From Clostridium sp. CAG:221 (GTDB lineage: Bacteria > Bacillota > Clostridia > Clostridiales > Clostridiaceae), in the NCBI GenBank assembly GCA_000435835.1, contig FR883411.1, positions 1 to 38,729 of the forward strand: 38,729 nucleotides of DNA, given 5' to 3'. Made by a program: the position numbers and the translations under genes. The stretch's first letter is position 1, and every line of letters starts with the position of its first letter. Positions 25,440 through 33,339 of this stretch are shown here, in pieces. Under the pieces are notes generated by a model. That model was given only the letters and a program-made list of their open reading frames with translations, made no database searches and was not told the origin of the DNA.

Positions 25440-25456
25440 TATATGAAAGTTGTCAA
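25428..25456 (-). promoter_or_regulatory. Promoter of hpt
   Basis: On the minus strand, a perfect TTGACA (25456-25451) and TACTAT (25433-25428) are separated by 17 bases. Transcription would start about 31 bases before the hpt ATG. Confidence 0.7.
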
Positions 25457-25479
25457 GAGTATAAGTAGAGGTGAAGTAA

Positions 25480-27279
25480 ATGATTTATGGTAATATAGAC
25501 GGAATTAGAAAATCAGCACTGGAAGAATTAGAATCTTTATACAAAGCTAAGACACCTAAAGATGAAGTTTGTTCATTAAGTATAATGGAGACAATATCAA
25601 GAGTTTCATCATTTATTGAAAGAGAAATAAGTGTAGCTATAGATAGAAGAGGAAATACAGTTTCAGTTGCAATAGGAGATTCAACATCAGTTGAAATTCC
25701 TACGCTAGATATAAGCGAAAAAAAATTAGCAGGAGTGAGAATAATCCATACTCATCCAAATGGCTTTAGTAATTTATCTGCTTTAGATATAAGTGCATTA
25801 TTAAAACTTAAGCTAGATGCTATTGTAGCCATTGGAATTTATGAAGGAAAGATTATAGATTGCTCATTAGGTATGCTTACAGTAATGAATGATACATTAG
25901 ATTACGAAGAAGAACAGCATATAAAAGTTGAAGATTTAACTTCAATGCATATCTTAAATAAGATTGCATATATAGATTCACTTATAAAAGAAAGAGATAT
26001 CATTGAAGATGAAGTTGAAAGTGCAATTTTAGTTGGATCAGATACCAAGGAAAGCCTTGAAGAATTAAAAGAACTTACTAAGGCTTGTGAAATACCTGTA
26101 CTTGATTCTGTATTCCAAAGTAGAAGTAAGATAGATGCAGCATTTTACATAGGAAGAGGAAAGGTTTTAGAAATAGCTACATTAAGACAAAAATTAAGAG
26201 CTAATGTAATTATTTTTGACGATGAATTATCAGGTTCGCAAGTAAGAAACTTAGAGGCAGCTCTAGGTGCTAAGGTAATAGATAGAACAACACTTATCCT
26301 TGAAATATTTGCTAGAAGAGCTAAAAGTAGAGAAGCAAAGATTCAAGTTGAGCTGGCACAACTTAAATATAGAGCTAGTAGACTACAAGGATTAGGAACT
26401 ATACTTTCAAGAACAGGTGGTGGTATAGGTACTAGAGGTCCAGGAGAAAAGAAGCTAGAAACAGATAGAAGACATATAAAAGAGCAAATCTATGATTTAA
26501 ATGCTGAGCTTAAGAAAATTAAGAAAATCAGAGAAACTCAAAGAGAAAAGAGAAATAAAGAAAGCATTCCAAAGGTTTCATTAGTTGGATATACTAATGC
26601 AGGAAAGTCAACTTTAAGAAATGCTCTATGTGATGTAGCTGCCCAAAAAGAAGTGCAAGGAAAAGAAAAGGTATTTGAAGCAGATATGTTATTTGCCACT
26701 CTTGATATCACTACAAGAGCAATAATACTAAAAAATAAAGGAATAATAACTCTTACAGATACAGTTGGTTTTGTAAGAAAGTTGCCACATGACTTGGTTG
26801 AAGCATTCAAATCAACTTTAGAAGAAGTAATATATGCAGATCTTTTATGCCATGTTGTTGATGCTTCAAGTGAAACTGCCTTAGAACAAATCAAGGCTGT
26901 TGAAGAAGTTCTACATGAGCTAGATGCTTTAGATAAGAAGACAATACTTGTATTAAATAAGATTGATAAAGCAGAACCAGCACTTTTAGAAGAAATAAAA
27001 GTAGCAACAGAACATTATAATACAGTTGAAATTTCAGCTAAGGAAGGTACTAACTTAGAGAAGCTATTAGATGAAATAGAAGAAAACCTTCCATACACAA
27101 TGAAAAAATGTGAATATCTTATTCCATATGATAGAAGTGATATGGTTTCTTTCCTTCATAGAAATGGAAGAGTTTTTGAAGAAGATTACAAGGAAAATGG
27201 TACTTTCATGATTGTTGAAGTAGATGATGAAAGTTATAATAAAAGTAGTGAATTTGTTATTAAATTAATAAATGAATAA
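25480..27279 (+). CDS. hflX: HflX-type ribosome-associated GTPase with N-terminal JAMM-like domain
   Basis: This 599-residue protein is about 170 residues longer than E. coli HflX (426), a GTPase that binds 50S subunits and splits or rescues stalled ribosomes. The HflX part starts near residue 180: its N-terminal domain runs to about 300, RTGGGIGTRGPGEKKLE links to the G domain, and GTP motifs follow (GYTNAGKST 370-378, DTVGF about 427, NKID). The extra N-terminal domain (about 1-150) contains HTHPNGFSNLSALD, that is H90-x-H92-x7-S100-x2-D103, with the spacing of the RadC/JAB metal site. Glu47 or Glu49 could be the fourth conserved residue. GAGGTG precedes the ATG. A metal-dependent hydrolase or pseudo-hydrolase role for this domain is inferred, not shown. 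Confidence 0.92.
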   Translation: MIYGNIDGIRKSALEELESLYKAKTPKDEVCSLSIMETISRVSSFIEREISVAIDRRGNTVSVAIGDSTSVEIPTLDISEKKLAGVRIIHTHPNGFSNLSALDISALLKLKLDAIVAIGIYEGKIIDCSLGMLTVMNDTLDYEEEQHIKVEDLTSMHILNKIAYIDSLIKERDIIEDEVESAILVGSDTKESLEELKELTKACEIPVLDSVFQSRSKIDAAFYIGRGKVLEIATLRQKLRANVIIFDDELSGSQVRNLEAALGAKVIDRTTLILEIFARRAKSREAKIQVELAQLKYRASRLQGLGTILSRTGGGIGTRGPGEKKLETDRRHIKEQIYDLNAELKKIKKIRETQREKRNKESIPKVSLVGYTNAGKSTLRNALCDVAAQKEVQGKEKVFEADMLFATLDITTRAIILKNKGIITLTDTVGFVRKLPHDLVEAFKSTLEEVIYADLLCHVVDASSETALEQIKAVEEVLHELDALDKKTILVLNKIDKAEPALLEEIKVATEHYNTVEISAKEGTNLEKLLDEIEENLPYTMKKCEYLIPYDRSDMVSFLHRNGRVFEEDYKENGTFMIVEVDDESYNKSSEFVIKLINE

Positions 27280-27282
27280 TGA

Positions 27283-27314
27283 AAAGAAGAAGCAGAAAGC
27301 TTCTTCTTTCTTTA
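27283..27314 (+). terminator. Terminator of hflX
   Basis: AAAGAAGAAGC (27283-27293) pairs with GCTTCTTCTTT (27299-27309) around AGAAA. The T-run is short. Confidence 0.75.
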
Positions 27315-27392
27315 TATTAATAAATTTATAGGTTTATAAAATATTATCCATATTATATAATAGTGATAATTGAGAGAATAAAGGGGCGGAAA

Positions 27393-28805
27393 ATGGAGAA
27401 GTTTTTAGTAGAGTTTAATGAATATGAACCTAAGTATATTCAAATTGCAAATAATATTAAAAAGCTTATTAATGATAAATATATAGTAGGAGGAGAAAAG
27501 CTTCCACCAATTAGGGGGCTTGCACAATATTTAAAGGTCAATAATGACACTATAGTAAGTTGTTATAAAAGATTGGTTAATGATGGTTATGCAGTTCAAA
27601 AGGTTGGTTCTGGTACATATGTTAAGAAACGTGATGTGATAAATTCTTTTAAGAGAGAATATTCAAGAGAAATAAAGTCTATGATAAGTTCAGAAGATGG
27701 AAATATAATAGATTTTACTGGGGAAAGTAGTAGAGAAGTGATTTTCCCTATAGATGAATTTAAGGAAGTTATCAATAAGGTTCTTGATAGAGATGGAGCA
27801 GAGGCATTAATAAACCAGGAATCATTAGGATATATGAAACTAAGGGAGACAATAAATGAAGCATTTTGGCAGGGTAGCCGTGATATAGATGATTTGCTTA
27901 TTGTTTCAGGAGCGCAGCAAGGTATAGATATTGCATCTAAGGCAATGCTTAATATTAATGATAATGTTATTGTAGAAAAACCTACATATACTGGTGCCTT
28001 ATCAGTATTTAAATGGAGAAGAGCTAATATTTTTGAAGTTGACATAGAAGAAGATGGTATAAATATTGAGCAGTTTGAGAAAATTCTTAAAAAGCATAAG
28101 ATAAAATTTTTTTATACCATGAGCTATTTCCACAATCCTACAGGAGTAAGCTACAGTAGGGAAAAGAAGATAAAAATTTTAGAACTTGCCAAAATATATG
28201 ATTTTTATATAATTGAAGATGATTACTTATCGGAACTTATTTATGATAATAACCTCCAATATGAGCCTTTTAAGAAGCTAGATGTTTATGACAGGGTGGT
28301 TTATATAAAGAGTTTTTCTAAGGTATTCTTACCAGGTATAAGGCTTGGATATATAATAAATCCTAAGGTTTTTAGGGAAGTAATGATGAGTTCTAAGGTG
28401 AATACAGATATAGCAACTTCAACACTTATGCAACGCTCTTTAGAAATGTATATTAAAGAAGGATACTGGAAAGGATATATTTCATTTTTAAAAAGTGAAT
28501 ATAAAATGAGATATGATTTAATGAAGAAGCTTTTAGAAGAAGAGCTTAAGGAATATGTTTCATTTATTGATCCAAAAGGAGGCCTTACCTTTTATATTAA
28601 GTTAAAAAATAAGGAAATTAATAGTGAAGAATTATTTTATAGGCTTAAGGAAAGGAAGCTATATATTACACCAGGAAGCATATTTTATACTGGTAATGAT
28701 GAAGGACATTATTCTTTCAGGATAAGATATTCACAAGTGAAAGAAGAAGATATAAGGCGAGGAATAAATATTATAAAAGAGGAGCTGGACAAATGTCGTA
28801 TATAA
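27393..28805 (+). CDS. MocR-type regulator (GntR helix-turn-helix fused to aminotransferase)
   Basis: This 470-residue fusion has an N-terminal GntR-type winged helix (about 10-75; KLPPIRGLAQYLKVNNDTI and VQKVGSGTYV) joined to a class I aminotransferase-like domain that binds pyridoxal phosphate. The cofactor lysine is in SFSKVFLPGIRLGY, and the NPTG block appears as YFHNPTGVSYS. Such proteins usually regulate vitamin B6, GABA or amino-acid genes, but the target here is unknown. The start is ATG 27393 behind AAGGGGCGG; a longer in-frame start at 27363 has no ribosome site. It overlaps the next gene by 13 bases. Confidence 0.9.
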   Translation: MEKFLVEFNEYEPKYIQIANNIKKLINDKYIVGGEKLPPIRGLAQYLKVNNDTIVSCYKRLVNDGYAVQKVGSGTYVKKRDVINSFKREYSREIKSMISSEDGNIIDFTGESSREVIFPIDEFKEVINKVLDRDGAEALINQESLGYMKLRETINEAFWQGSRDIDDLLIVSGAQQGIDIASKAMLNINDNVIVEKPTYTGALSVFKWRRANIFEVDIEEDGINIEQFEKILKKHKIKFFYTMSYFHNPTGVSYSREKKIKILELAKIYDFYIIEDDYLSELIYDNNLQYEPFKKLDVYDRVVYIKSFSKVFLPGIRLGYIINPKVFREVMMSSKVNTDIATSTLMQRSLEMYIKEGYWKGYISFLKSEYKMRYDLMKKLLEEELKEYVSFIDPKGGLTFYIKLKNKEINSEELFYRLKERKLYITPGSIFYTGNDEGHYSFRIRYSQVKEEDIRRGINIIKEELDKCRI

Positions 28806-29440
28806 CTATACGTGATTATGGAGAAGATAGATTTATTGAAAAAAAGTCTGAATTTATAGGATATGCAAAGAGAGTAGAAAATGAAGAAGAGGCAAAAGCC
28901 TTTGTTAATGAAATAAAATCAATGCATAAGCAAGCACGTCATAACTGTTGGGCATATGTAATTGGTGAAAATATGGGAATCCAAAGATACAGTGATGATG
29001 GAGAGCCACAAGGAACAGCAGGAATACCTATTTTGGAAGTTATGAAGAAAAGTGATATAACTGACTGTGCAGTGGTGGTAACAAGATACTTTGGTGGAAT
29101 ACTTCTAGGAACAGGAGGACTGACTAGGGCGTACACTAAGGGAGCATCTATAGCCTTAAAAGCTGGTGGCGTTGTTGAAAAAGTACAAGGAGTAGATGTG
29201 GCCTTACATTTAGATTATGACATGATAGGTAAGGTTCAATATGTATGTGGACAAAATAATTGGCACATAGAAGATACTGAGTATACTGATAAGGTAATTG
29301 TTCATATATTAGCAGAAGTTTCTGTAAGTGAAGTTATTGAAAAAGAAATGACAGAAGTATCTAATGGTAAGATAATTGTAGAAAAAAGTGATGAAGACAT
29401 ATACTTTAAGGAAGATAATAGACTTTATAAAATCATATAA
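28793..29440 (+). CDS. yigZ: YigZ/IMPACT family protein
   Basis: This 215-residue protein belongs to the YigZ (UPF0029) family, related to the N-terminal part of eukaryotic IMPACT. The conserved region runs from KKSEFIGYAKRVENEEEAKAF through HKQARHNCWAYVIG, QRYSDDGEPQGTAG and VTRYFGGILLGTGGLTRAYT. The C-terminal small domain (about 135-205) is present. Nucleic-acid or ribosome contact is suspected for the family, but its role is unsettled. The ATG lies inside the end of the MocR-type gene after GAGGAG, indicating coupled translation. Confidence 0.92.
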   Translation: MSYITIRDYGEDRFIEKKSEFIGYAKRVENEEEAKAFVNEIKSMHKQARHNCWAYVIGENMGIQRYSDDGEPQGTAGIPILEVMKKSDITDCAVVVTRYFGGILLGTGGLTRAYTKGASIALKAGGVVEKVQGVDVALHLDYDMIGKVQYVCGQNNWHIEDTEYTDKVIVHILAEVSVSEVIEKEMTEVSNGKIIVEKSDEDIYFKEDNRLYKII

Positions 29441-29441
29441 T

Positions 29442-29481
29442 AAAAAGATAGCAGTACTTTTAATGGTATTGCTATCTTTTT
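29442..29481. terminator. Bidirectional terminator after yigZ
   Basis: AAAAAGATAGCAGTAC (29442-29457) pairs over 16 positions with 29466-29481, with one G-U pair. It serves yigZ and the converging flavoprotein gene, which ends at 29484. Confidence 0.9.
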
Positions 29482-29483
29482 TA

Positions 29484-30119
29484 TTATTCTAAAGAGCATA
29501 TGTCTTTTTTCTTTAAACCATTTTTTTTGGCCACAGCAGTCCAGGAGTTATTGCCTTGAAATATATATAATCTTTTAGGGAAATTTATAGATGCATAAAT
29601 GTTAGAGCATACTCCATCATTTAATATGTTGATACATAAAGTGTTTATGGCTAGACCTATATCTTTCTTTATAGCGTGTCCAAGTTCCACATTAGGAAAT
29701 TCATTGGCAACAGGGCCTCCACCTATACCTAAGCCTTGGGCAAAGATAAGGTTACATTTATGACACCAGTTTTCAATGATTTTTAAAGCAATTCTATTTT
29801 GTTCTCCTTCATAAAAACCACAATTACTTATGGCATAAACCCTTATATTATGATTTTCATTGGCTTTAAAATAGATTTCTAAAGCTTCTAAAAATCTTAA
29901 AAAGTGTGAAGGTAAAGAATCAATGTAAAGAGGAAAGGCAAGTACTATGGCATCAGAACTATTAAGGGTTTCTAATGAGCGAATAGGTAGTATGCCAGCA
30001 CGAGCATTAAATTCATATATTTCATTATTTTCAGCAAGAAGTTTTTTGATTTCTTTTAAAAGGTAATCAGAGCAACTATTTTTTGCTTTAGGACTTCCGT
30101 TAATAAGACTTATTTTCAT
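29484..30119 (-). CDS. Flavodoxin-like NAD(P)H-dependent oxidoreductase
   Basis: This 211-residue protein begins with KISLINGSPKAKNSCSDYLL, the phosphate loop of NADPH-dependent FMN reductases (flavodoxin fold). It continues with SSDAIVLAFPLYIDSLPSHFLRFLEAL, the FMN-side loop and dimer helix of the same family. It has no cluster-type cysteine motif. AAGGAGG precedes the ATG, which overlaps the end of the upstream gene by four bases. The two proteins may work as a pair. Electron donor and acceptor are not known. Confidence 0.85.
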   Translation of the reverse strand: MKISLINGSPKAKNSCSDYLLKEIKKLLAENNEIYEFNARAGILPIRSLETLNSSDAIVLAFPLYIDSLPSHFLRFLEALEIYFKANENHNIRVYAISNCGFYEGEQNRIALKIIENWCHKCNLIFAQGLGIGGGPVANEFPNVELGHAIKKDIGLAINTLCINILNDGVCSNIYASINFPKRLYIFQGNNSWTAVAKKNGLKKKDICSLE

Positions 30120-30628
30120 AAGATAGCCTCCTTTAATTCTTTAAAAGATGCAATGTCTTTGGAGAAATAAACATTAGATGAACTGCCGTTAAAATTAATA
30201 AGATTAGCAGTAACGAGTTCTTTCATTGTTTCCTTTTCTTCTTCGGTGATATTTTCTCCATAGGCATAAACTGAAAGTTTAAGCTTATTTTTATAGCGAG
30301 AAGTATGATGCATTTCGTTGTTGCGTATGGTGAAATAAGGGAGAATATAGTTTATACTTCTATCTAAAACATTTTTAACAAATGGGCTATAGCAACCGTA
30401 GCAACATCTTGTAAGAATTATAATTTCATCACATTTAGAATAAAGAGAACCTAAATTTCTGTAATTATCTTTTAATATGCATCTGCAAGGAGTTTTAATC
30501 CAACAGCTAAAGCATCCTATACATTTTTCAATGGTTCCATCATTGGATATTATCTTAATATCATTGTTTATCTTAGGTAAAAGTGTATTTAATTCATTTT
30601 GTGTCAAGTCATGAATCAATACCTTCAA
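30116..30628 (-). CDS. Iron-sulfur flavoprotein-like reductase
   Basis: This 170-residue flavodoxin-fold protein carries CIGCFSCWIKTPC (about residues 36-48), the compact CX2CX2CX5C spacing used by iron-sulfur flavoproteins (Isf) to hold a [4Fe-4S] cluster, plus a further cysteine two residues on. CDEIIILTRCCYGCYSPFVKNVLDRS is the FMN-binding side. A related non-cluster flavodoxin family has cysteines in a similar place, so the cluster is likely but not certain. The start is a TTG at 30628 just after GAGG; spacing is short, and another TTG at 30619 is possible. It lacks the usual GSP loop at its N-terminus. Confidence 0.75.
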   Translation of the reverse strand: MKVLIHDLTQNELNTLLPKINNDIKIISNDGTIEKCIGCFSCWIKTPCRCILKDNYRNLGSLYSKCDEIIILTRCCYGCYSPFVKNVLDRSINYILPYFTIRNNEMHHTSRYKNKLKLSVYAYGENITEEEKETMKELVTANLINFNGSSSNVYFSKDIASFKELKEAIL

Positions 30629-30767
30629 TTTTCCTCACCTCTAATAAAGTTCTTTCATATTAAGTAACTATATGGTTTAAGTTATATTTATATAAGTAAA
30701 ATTAATAATATACTATATTATACAAAAAAATAAAAAATTAAGAAAAGAATAATTATGAGGTGGTATT

Positions 30768-31169
30768 ATGAAAAGTAAAAGTAATATAGGAAAGATTATA
30801 ATATCTCTACCTATATCCATAGGGTTAGCATTATTTATTTCCGCTAACATATTAAATACTACTGTAAAGAATCATTATATTAAGATTTATGGACTGTATG
30901 GCAACAATATAGCTATAGCAGATATTGAAGAGTTGTCACTGAAAGACACAATTCCTACTATTAATAAGAGGGTTAATGGTATAATGCTAACCAATGGTAA
31001 GAGAAAAGGATATTTTAACCTTGATGGTAAAAATGCAAGATTATACTTATATAATGATGAAAGCCCTTTTATATATATTAAAACACCAAAGGATCAATAT
31101 TATATTAATTTAATTACAGCTGATGAAACAAAGACATTTTATAATGAAATAATGAAAGAAAAAAGTTGA
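30768..31169 (+). CDS. Small membrane protein with bacterial PH-like domain
   Basis: This 133-residue protein has one N-terminal membrane helix (about 8-28), then a compact beta-rich domain: HYIKIYGLYGNNIAIADIEEL, PTINKRVNGI, KGYFNLDGKNARLYLYN and FIYIKTPKDQYYIN, ending in a helix (ETKTFYNEIMK). The order and spacing fit the bacterial PH-domain group (bPH) found in Firmicute membrane proteins, here as the C-terminal module without the polytopic partner. AGGTGG precedes the ATG. Function unknown. Confidence 0.7.
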   Translation: MKSKSNIGKIIISLPISIGLALFISANILNTTVKNHYIKIYGLYGNNIAIADIEELSLKDTIPTINKRVNGIMLTNGKRKGYFNLDGKNARLYLYNDESPFIYIKTPKDQYYINLITADETKTFYNEIMKEKS

Positions 31170-31192
31170 AAGTAAATACTTAAAATAGAAAA

Positions 31193-31221
31193 TTGTTTAA
31201 TTAGAATAAATATGATATAAT
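31193..31221 (+). promoter_or_regulatory. Promoter of yebC
   Basis: TTGTTT (31193-31198) and a perfect TATAAT (31216-31221) are 17 bases apart, about 27 bases before the ribosome site. Confidence 0.75.
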
Positions 31222-31263
31222 GGAAGCAGTTTAATAAAATAATAATTTAGGAGGATGAAAAAG

Positions 31264-32004
31264 ATGTCAGGACATTCAAAATGGCATAATATACAAAATA
31301 AAAAAGGGAAAGCAGATGCAAAAAGAGGAAAAATCTTTACAAAGATAGGTAAAGAAATAGTGCTTGCAGTTAAGAATGGAGGTCCTGCTCCGGAAAATAA
31401 CCCTAAATTAAGAGATGCTATAGCAAAAGCTAAAGCAGCAAACATGCCAGGAGATACAATTCAAAGATCAATTAAGAAAGCTTCAGGAGAACTAGCAGCA
31501 GTTAACTATGAAAGCATAGTATATGAAGGATACGGTCCATCAGGAGTTGCTGTAATAGTTGAAACTTTAACAGATAATAAAAACAGATCAGCTGGTAACG
31601 TAAGATCAGCTTTCACTAAAGGTGGCGGAAACATGGGAACTACAGGATGTGTAAGCTTCATGTTCCAAGAAAAAGGTGAAATAGTTATTGAAAGAGCAGA
31701 CTTAGATGAAGATGAAGTTATGATGATGGCTTTAGATGCAGGTGCAGAGGACTTTAATGCAGATGAAGAGGAAGTATTTGTAATAACTACTACACCAGAA
31801 GACTTCAGTTCAGTAAGAGAAGAGTTAGAAGCTCAAGGTTTAGAATTCTTAGAAGCAGGCGTAAAAATGATTCCAGATACATACACTGAAATTAATGAAG
31901 ATGATGCTAAGAAGTTCCAAAAGATGTTAGACTTACTTGAAGATGATGATGACGTTCAAGAAGTTTACCACAATGCTGAATTCCCAGAAGGATGGGACGA
32001 GTAA
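31264..32004 (+). CDS. yebC: YebC/PmpR family translation factor
   Basis: This 246-residue protein starts MSGHSKWHNIQNKKGKADAKR, the invariant start of YebC/TACO1 proteins. It continues with GGPAPENNPKLRDAIAKAKAANMPGDTI and YEGYGPSGVAVIVETLTDNKNR. The family was long annotated as transcriptional regulators; recent work on bacterial and mitochondrial members ties it to translation through difficult (proline-rich) stretches. The start is ATG 31264, nine bases after AGGAGG; ATG 31255 is also in frame but touches the ribosome site. Codon use is richer in C-ending codons than its neighbours, suggesting strong expression. Confidence 0.95.
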   Translation: MSGHSKWHNIQNKKGKADAKRGKIFTKIGKEIVLAVKNGGPAPENNPKLRDAIAKAKAANMPGDTIQRSIKKASGELAAVNYESIVYEGYGPSGVAVIVETLTDNKNRSAGNVRSAFTKGGGNMGTTGCVSFMFQEKGEIVIERADLDEDEVMMMALDAGAEDFNADEEEVFVITTTPEDFSSVREELEAQGLEFLEAGVKMIPDTYTEINEDDAKKFQKMLDLLEDDDDVQEVYHNAEFPEGWDE

Positions 32005-32005
32005 A

Positions 32006-32100
32006 AATTATGAATTATGAGTGATGAATGATGAATTTATTGCTGATTCATAATGTTGTGCATTAATAGAAATGTAAAATTAAAAATGAAAATATAAGTT
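32006..32100. repeat. ATTATGAAT-type repeat patch after yebC
   Basis: Tandem variants of ATTATGAATTATG, GATGAATGATGAATT and AGAAATGTAAAATTAAAAATGAAAA occur here in the opposite order to the patch at 19264-19350. Both patches sit directly after a coding region. No gene is seen. Confidence 0.5.
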
Positions 32101-32152
32101 CATAGCAATATGAATTAATTTAAGTTTTTAATTAGTAATAACAAAGAGAGTT

Positions 32153-32196
32153 AAAGCAGTTTTATTTAGAGATAATTTAGATGAAACTGCTTTTTT
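32153..32196 (+). terminator. Terminator-like hairpin downstream of yebC
   Basis: AAAGCAGTTT (32153-32162) pairs with AAACTGCTTT (32184-32193), followed by Ts. It is about 150 bases past the yebC stop, so it may belong to yebC or to a lost gene. Confidence 0.6.
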
Positions 32197-32200
32197 ATAT

Positions 32201-32290
32201 TAAAAATTTATAACGCTTTTATACAAAGACAAATAAATTTTCTTAACGTATGTTCCACTTCAGGAATAAAGAGTTTCTAAGACTCATTCA
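32201..32290. repeat. Repeat block R1, first copy
   Basis: This 90-base block, beginning TAAAAATTTATAAC and ending GAGTTTCTAAGACTCATTCA, recurs at 32633-32722 with clear but imperfect identity. It includes TTTTCTTAACGTAT and a small hairpin GAGT...ACTC, which in the other copy reads GAGT...GCTC (G-U pairing kept). Confidence 0.75.
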
Positions 32291-32324
32291 GATATTTCCT
32301 CCAACATTATATTATTCTGATAGC

Positions 32325-32417
32325 TAAAGGAAACAATTCTTCATTACACTCGGAGTTGTAGAAATAGTGATATAGACACTTTCTATGAGGGATTACTTTA
32401 TAGAAGGTGTCTTTTTT
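32325..32417 (+). repeat. Repeat block R2, first copy, with hairpin and terminator
   Basis: This 93-base block starts TAAAGGAAACAATTCTTC. It contains a hairpin (ACAATTC with GAGTTGT) and then a terminator (GACACTTTCTAT with ATAGAAGGTGTC, then TTTTTT). It is repeated at 32500-32592. No open reading frame fits it. Confidence 0.7.
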
Positions 32418-32499
32418 CTTAACGTATATTTTGCTCCATTAATAATGAAATACTAAAATAAAATTTTAATCATTTCTTCGTTTTTATTATTCATTAGAT

Positions 32500-32592
32500 T
32501 AAAGGAAACAACTCTTCGTTACTCTCGAAGTTGTAGAATTGATGATATAGGCACTTTCTATGAGGGTAAAACTTCATAGGAGGTGCTTTTTA
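32500..32592 (+). repeat. Repeat block R2, second copy, with hairpin and terminator
   Basis: The same layout as 32325-32417. The first hairpin is ACAACT...TCG with CGAAGTTGT. The terminator is GCACTTTCTATGA with TTCATAGGAGGTGC, then TTTT. Several changes relative to the first copy keep base pairing, as in a structured RNA. Confidence 0.7.
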
Positions 32593-32632
32593 TTTTGCTT
32601 TGAAAAACTATGATTCCTTCAGTAGGATATAC

Positions 32633-32722
32633 TAAAAATTTATAACTCGCTAACGCACAGACAAATAGATTTTCTTAACGTATTTTCCAATTTAGGAATA
32701 AAGAGTTTCTAAGGCTCATTCA
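32633..32722. repeat. Repeat block R1, second copy
   Basis: This block matches 32201-32290 from TAAAAATTTATAAC to GGCTCATTCA. Here the left part reads ACTCGCTAACGCACAGACAAATAG. The four blocks are therefore ordered R1, R2, R2, R1. Confidence 0.75.
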
Positions 32723-32816
32723 AAATTTTATTGATGTTGCAGAGTTGATGGTATATAATTTTGTAAAAAAGTATTAAATTATTTTTAGATAATATGCTAT
32801 AAAATTTTTATTAAAG

Positions 32817-33191
32817 ATGGTGATTAATATAAATATAGAGGAATTAATTAATGAACTTGTAAAAAATACAGGAAAATCATTATTGCAAAAAGAAGAAGAT
32901 AACAATGAAATAATAAATTTAGATGAAGTTGATTCATCTGACTATATATGAATACTTTTAAAAAGCCTTGTTCTAAAACATGAGTATAATAAGGCTGAGA
33001 ATATTCTTTTTGAAGAAATTAAGAAAAATAAATCTGAAAAAATTTATAAAATTGCACTTGATTTTTACGATTTATTAATGGATCAAAGCGATGATAAATT
33101 GAAAAATGGTAACTTTTCAAGAGAGGAAATTTTTCAAGGTTTGAAAGATGTGAATATAATTTTTAATAAAGAGAGTCTTACAACTATATAA
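32817..33191 (+). pseudogene. DUF6483-like gene split by an in-frame TGA
   Basis: One frame runs from ATG 32817 to TAA 33189 and is interrupted only by TGA at 32949. The first part (INIEELINELVKNTGKSLL...) and the second (LLKSLVLKHEYNKAENILFEEI, ...ALDFYDLLMDQSDD, NFSREEIFQGLKDV) follow the order of small DUF6483 proteins, an N-terminal helix and then a TPR-like helical body. No ribosome site precedes the ATG, and a second gene start after the stop is not apparent. A terminator follows. Family assignment is from memory of its pattern. Confidence 0.65.
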
Positions 33192-33210
33192 GAGTCTACA
33201 CTGAAATTAA

Positions 33211-33235
33211 ATGGACAGATACCTGTCCGTTTTTA
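33211..33235 (+). terminator. Terminator after the DUF6483-like pseudogene
   Basis: TGGACAG (33212-33218) pairs with CTGTCCG (33223-33229) around ATAC, followed by TTTTT. Confidence 0.8.
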
Positions 33236-33339
33236 ATATAACATAAAATTAATAATTATCTTTAAATCCTAATGGATAATTAAAGAGTAACATTGGTGCT
33301 CTTTAAAATTATACTATAACACTAAATTAACAGTTAAAT

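Noticed and set aside
27596..28045. Minus-strand 149-codon frame opposite the MocR-type gene
   Set aside because: It is antisense to a certain gene, with no ribosome site and shadow-like composition.
32325..32592. T-box or known riboswitch in the R2 repeats
   Set aside because: No T-box core word or other riboswitch core was recognised, and no gene follows directly under its control.
32201..32722. CRISPR array
   Set aside because: Only two copies of each block, of about 90 bases, with no regular spacers and no cas genes.
32949..32951. TGA as selenocysteine
   Set aside because: No SECIS-like hairpin is evident after it, and the family is not known for selenoproteins.
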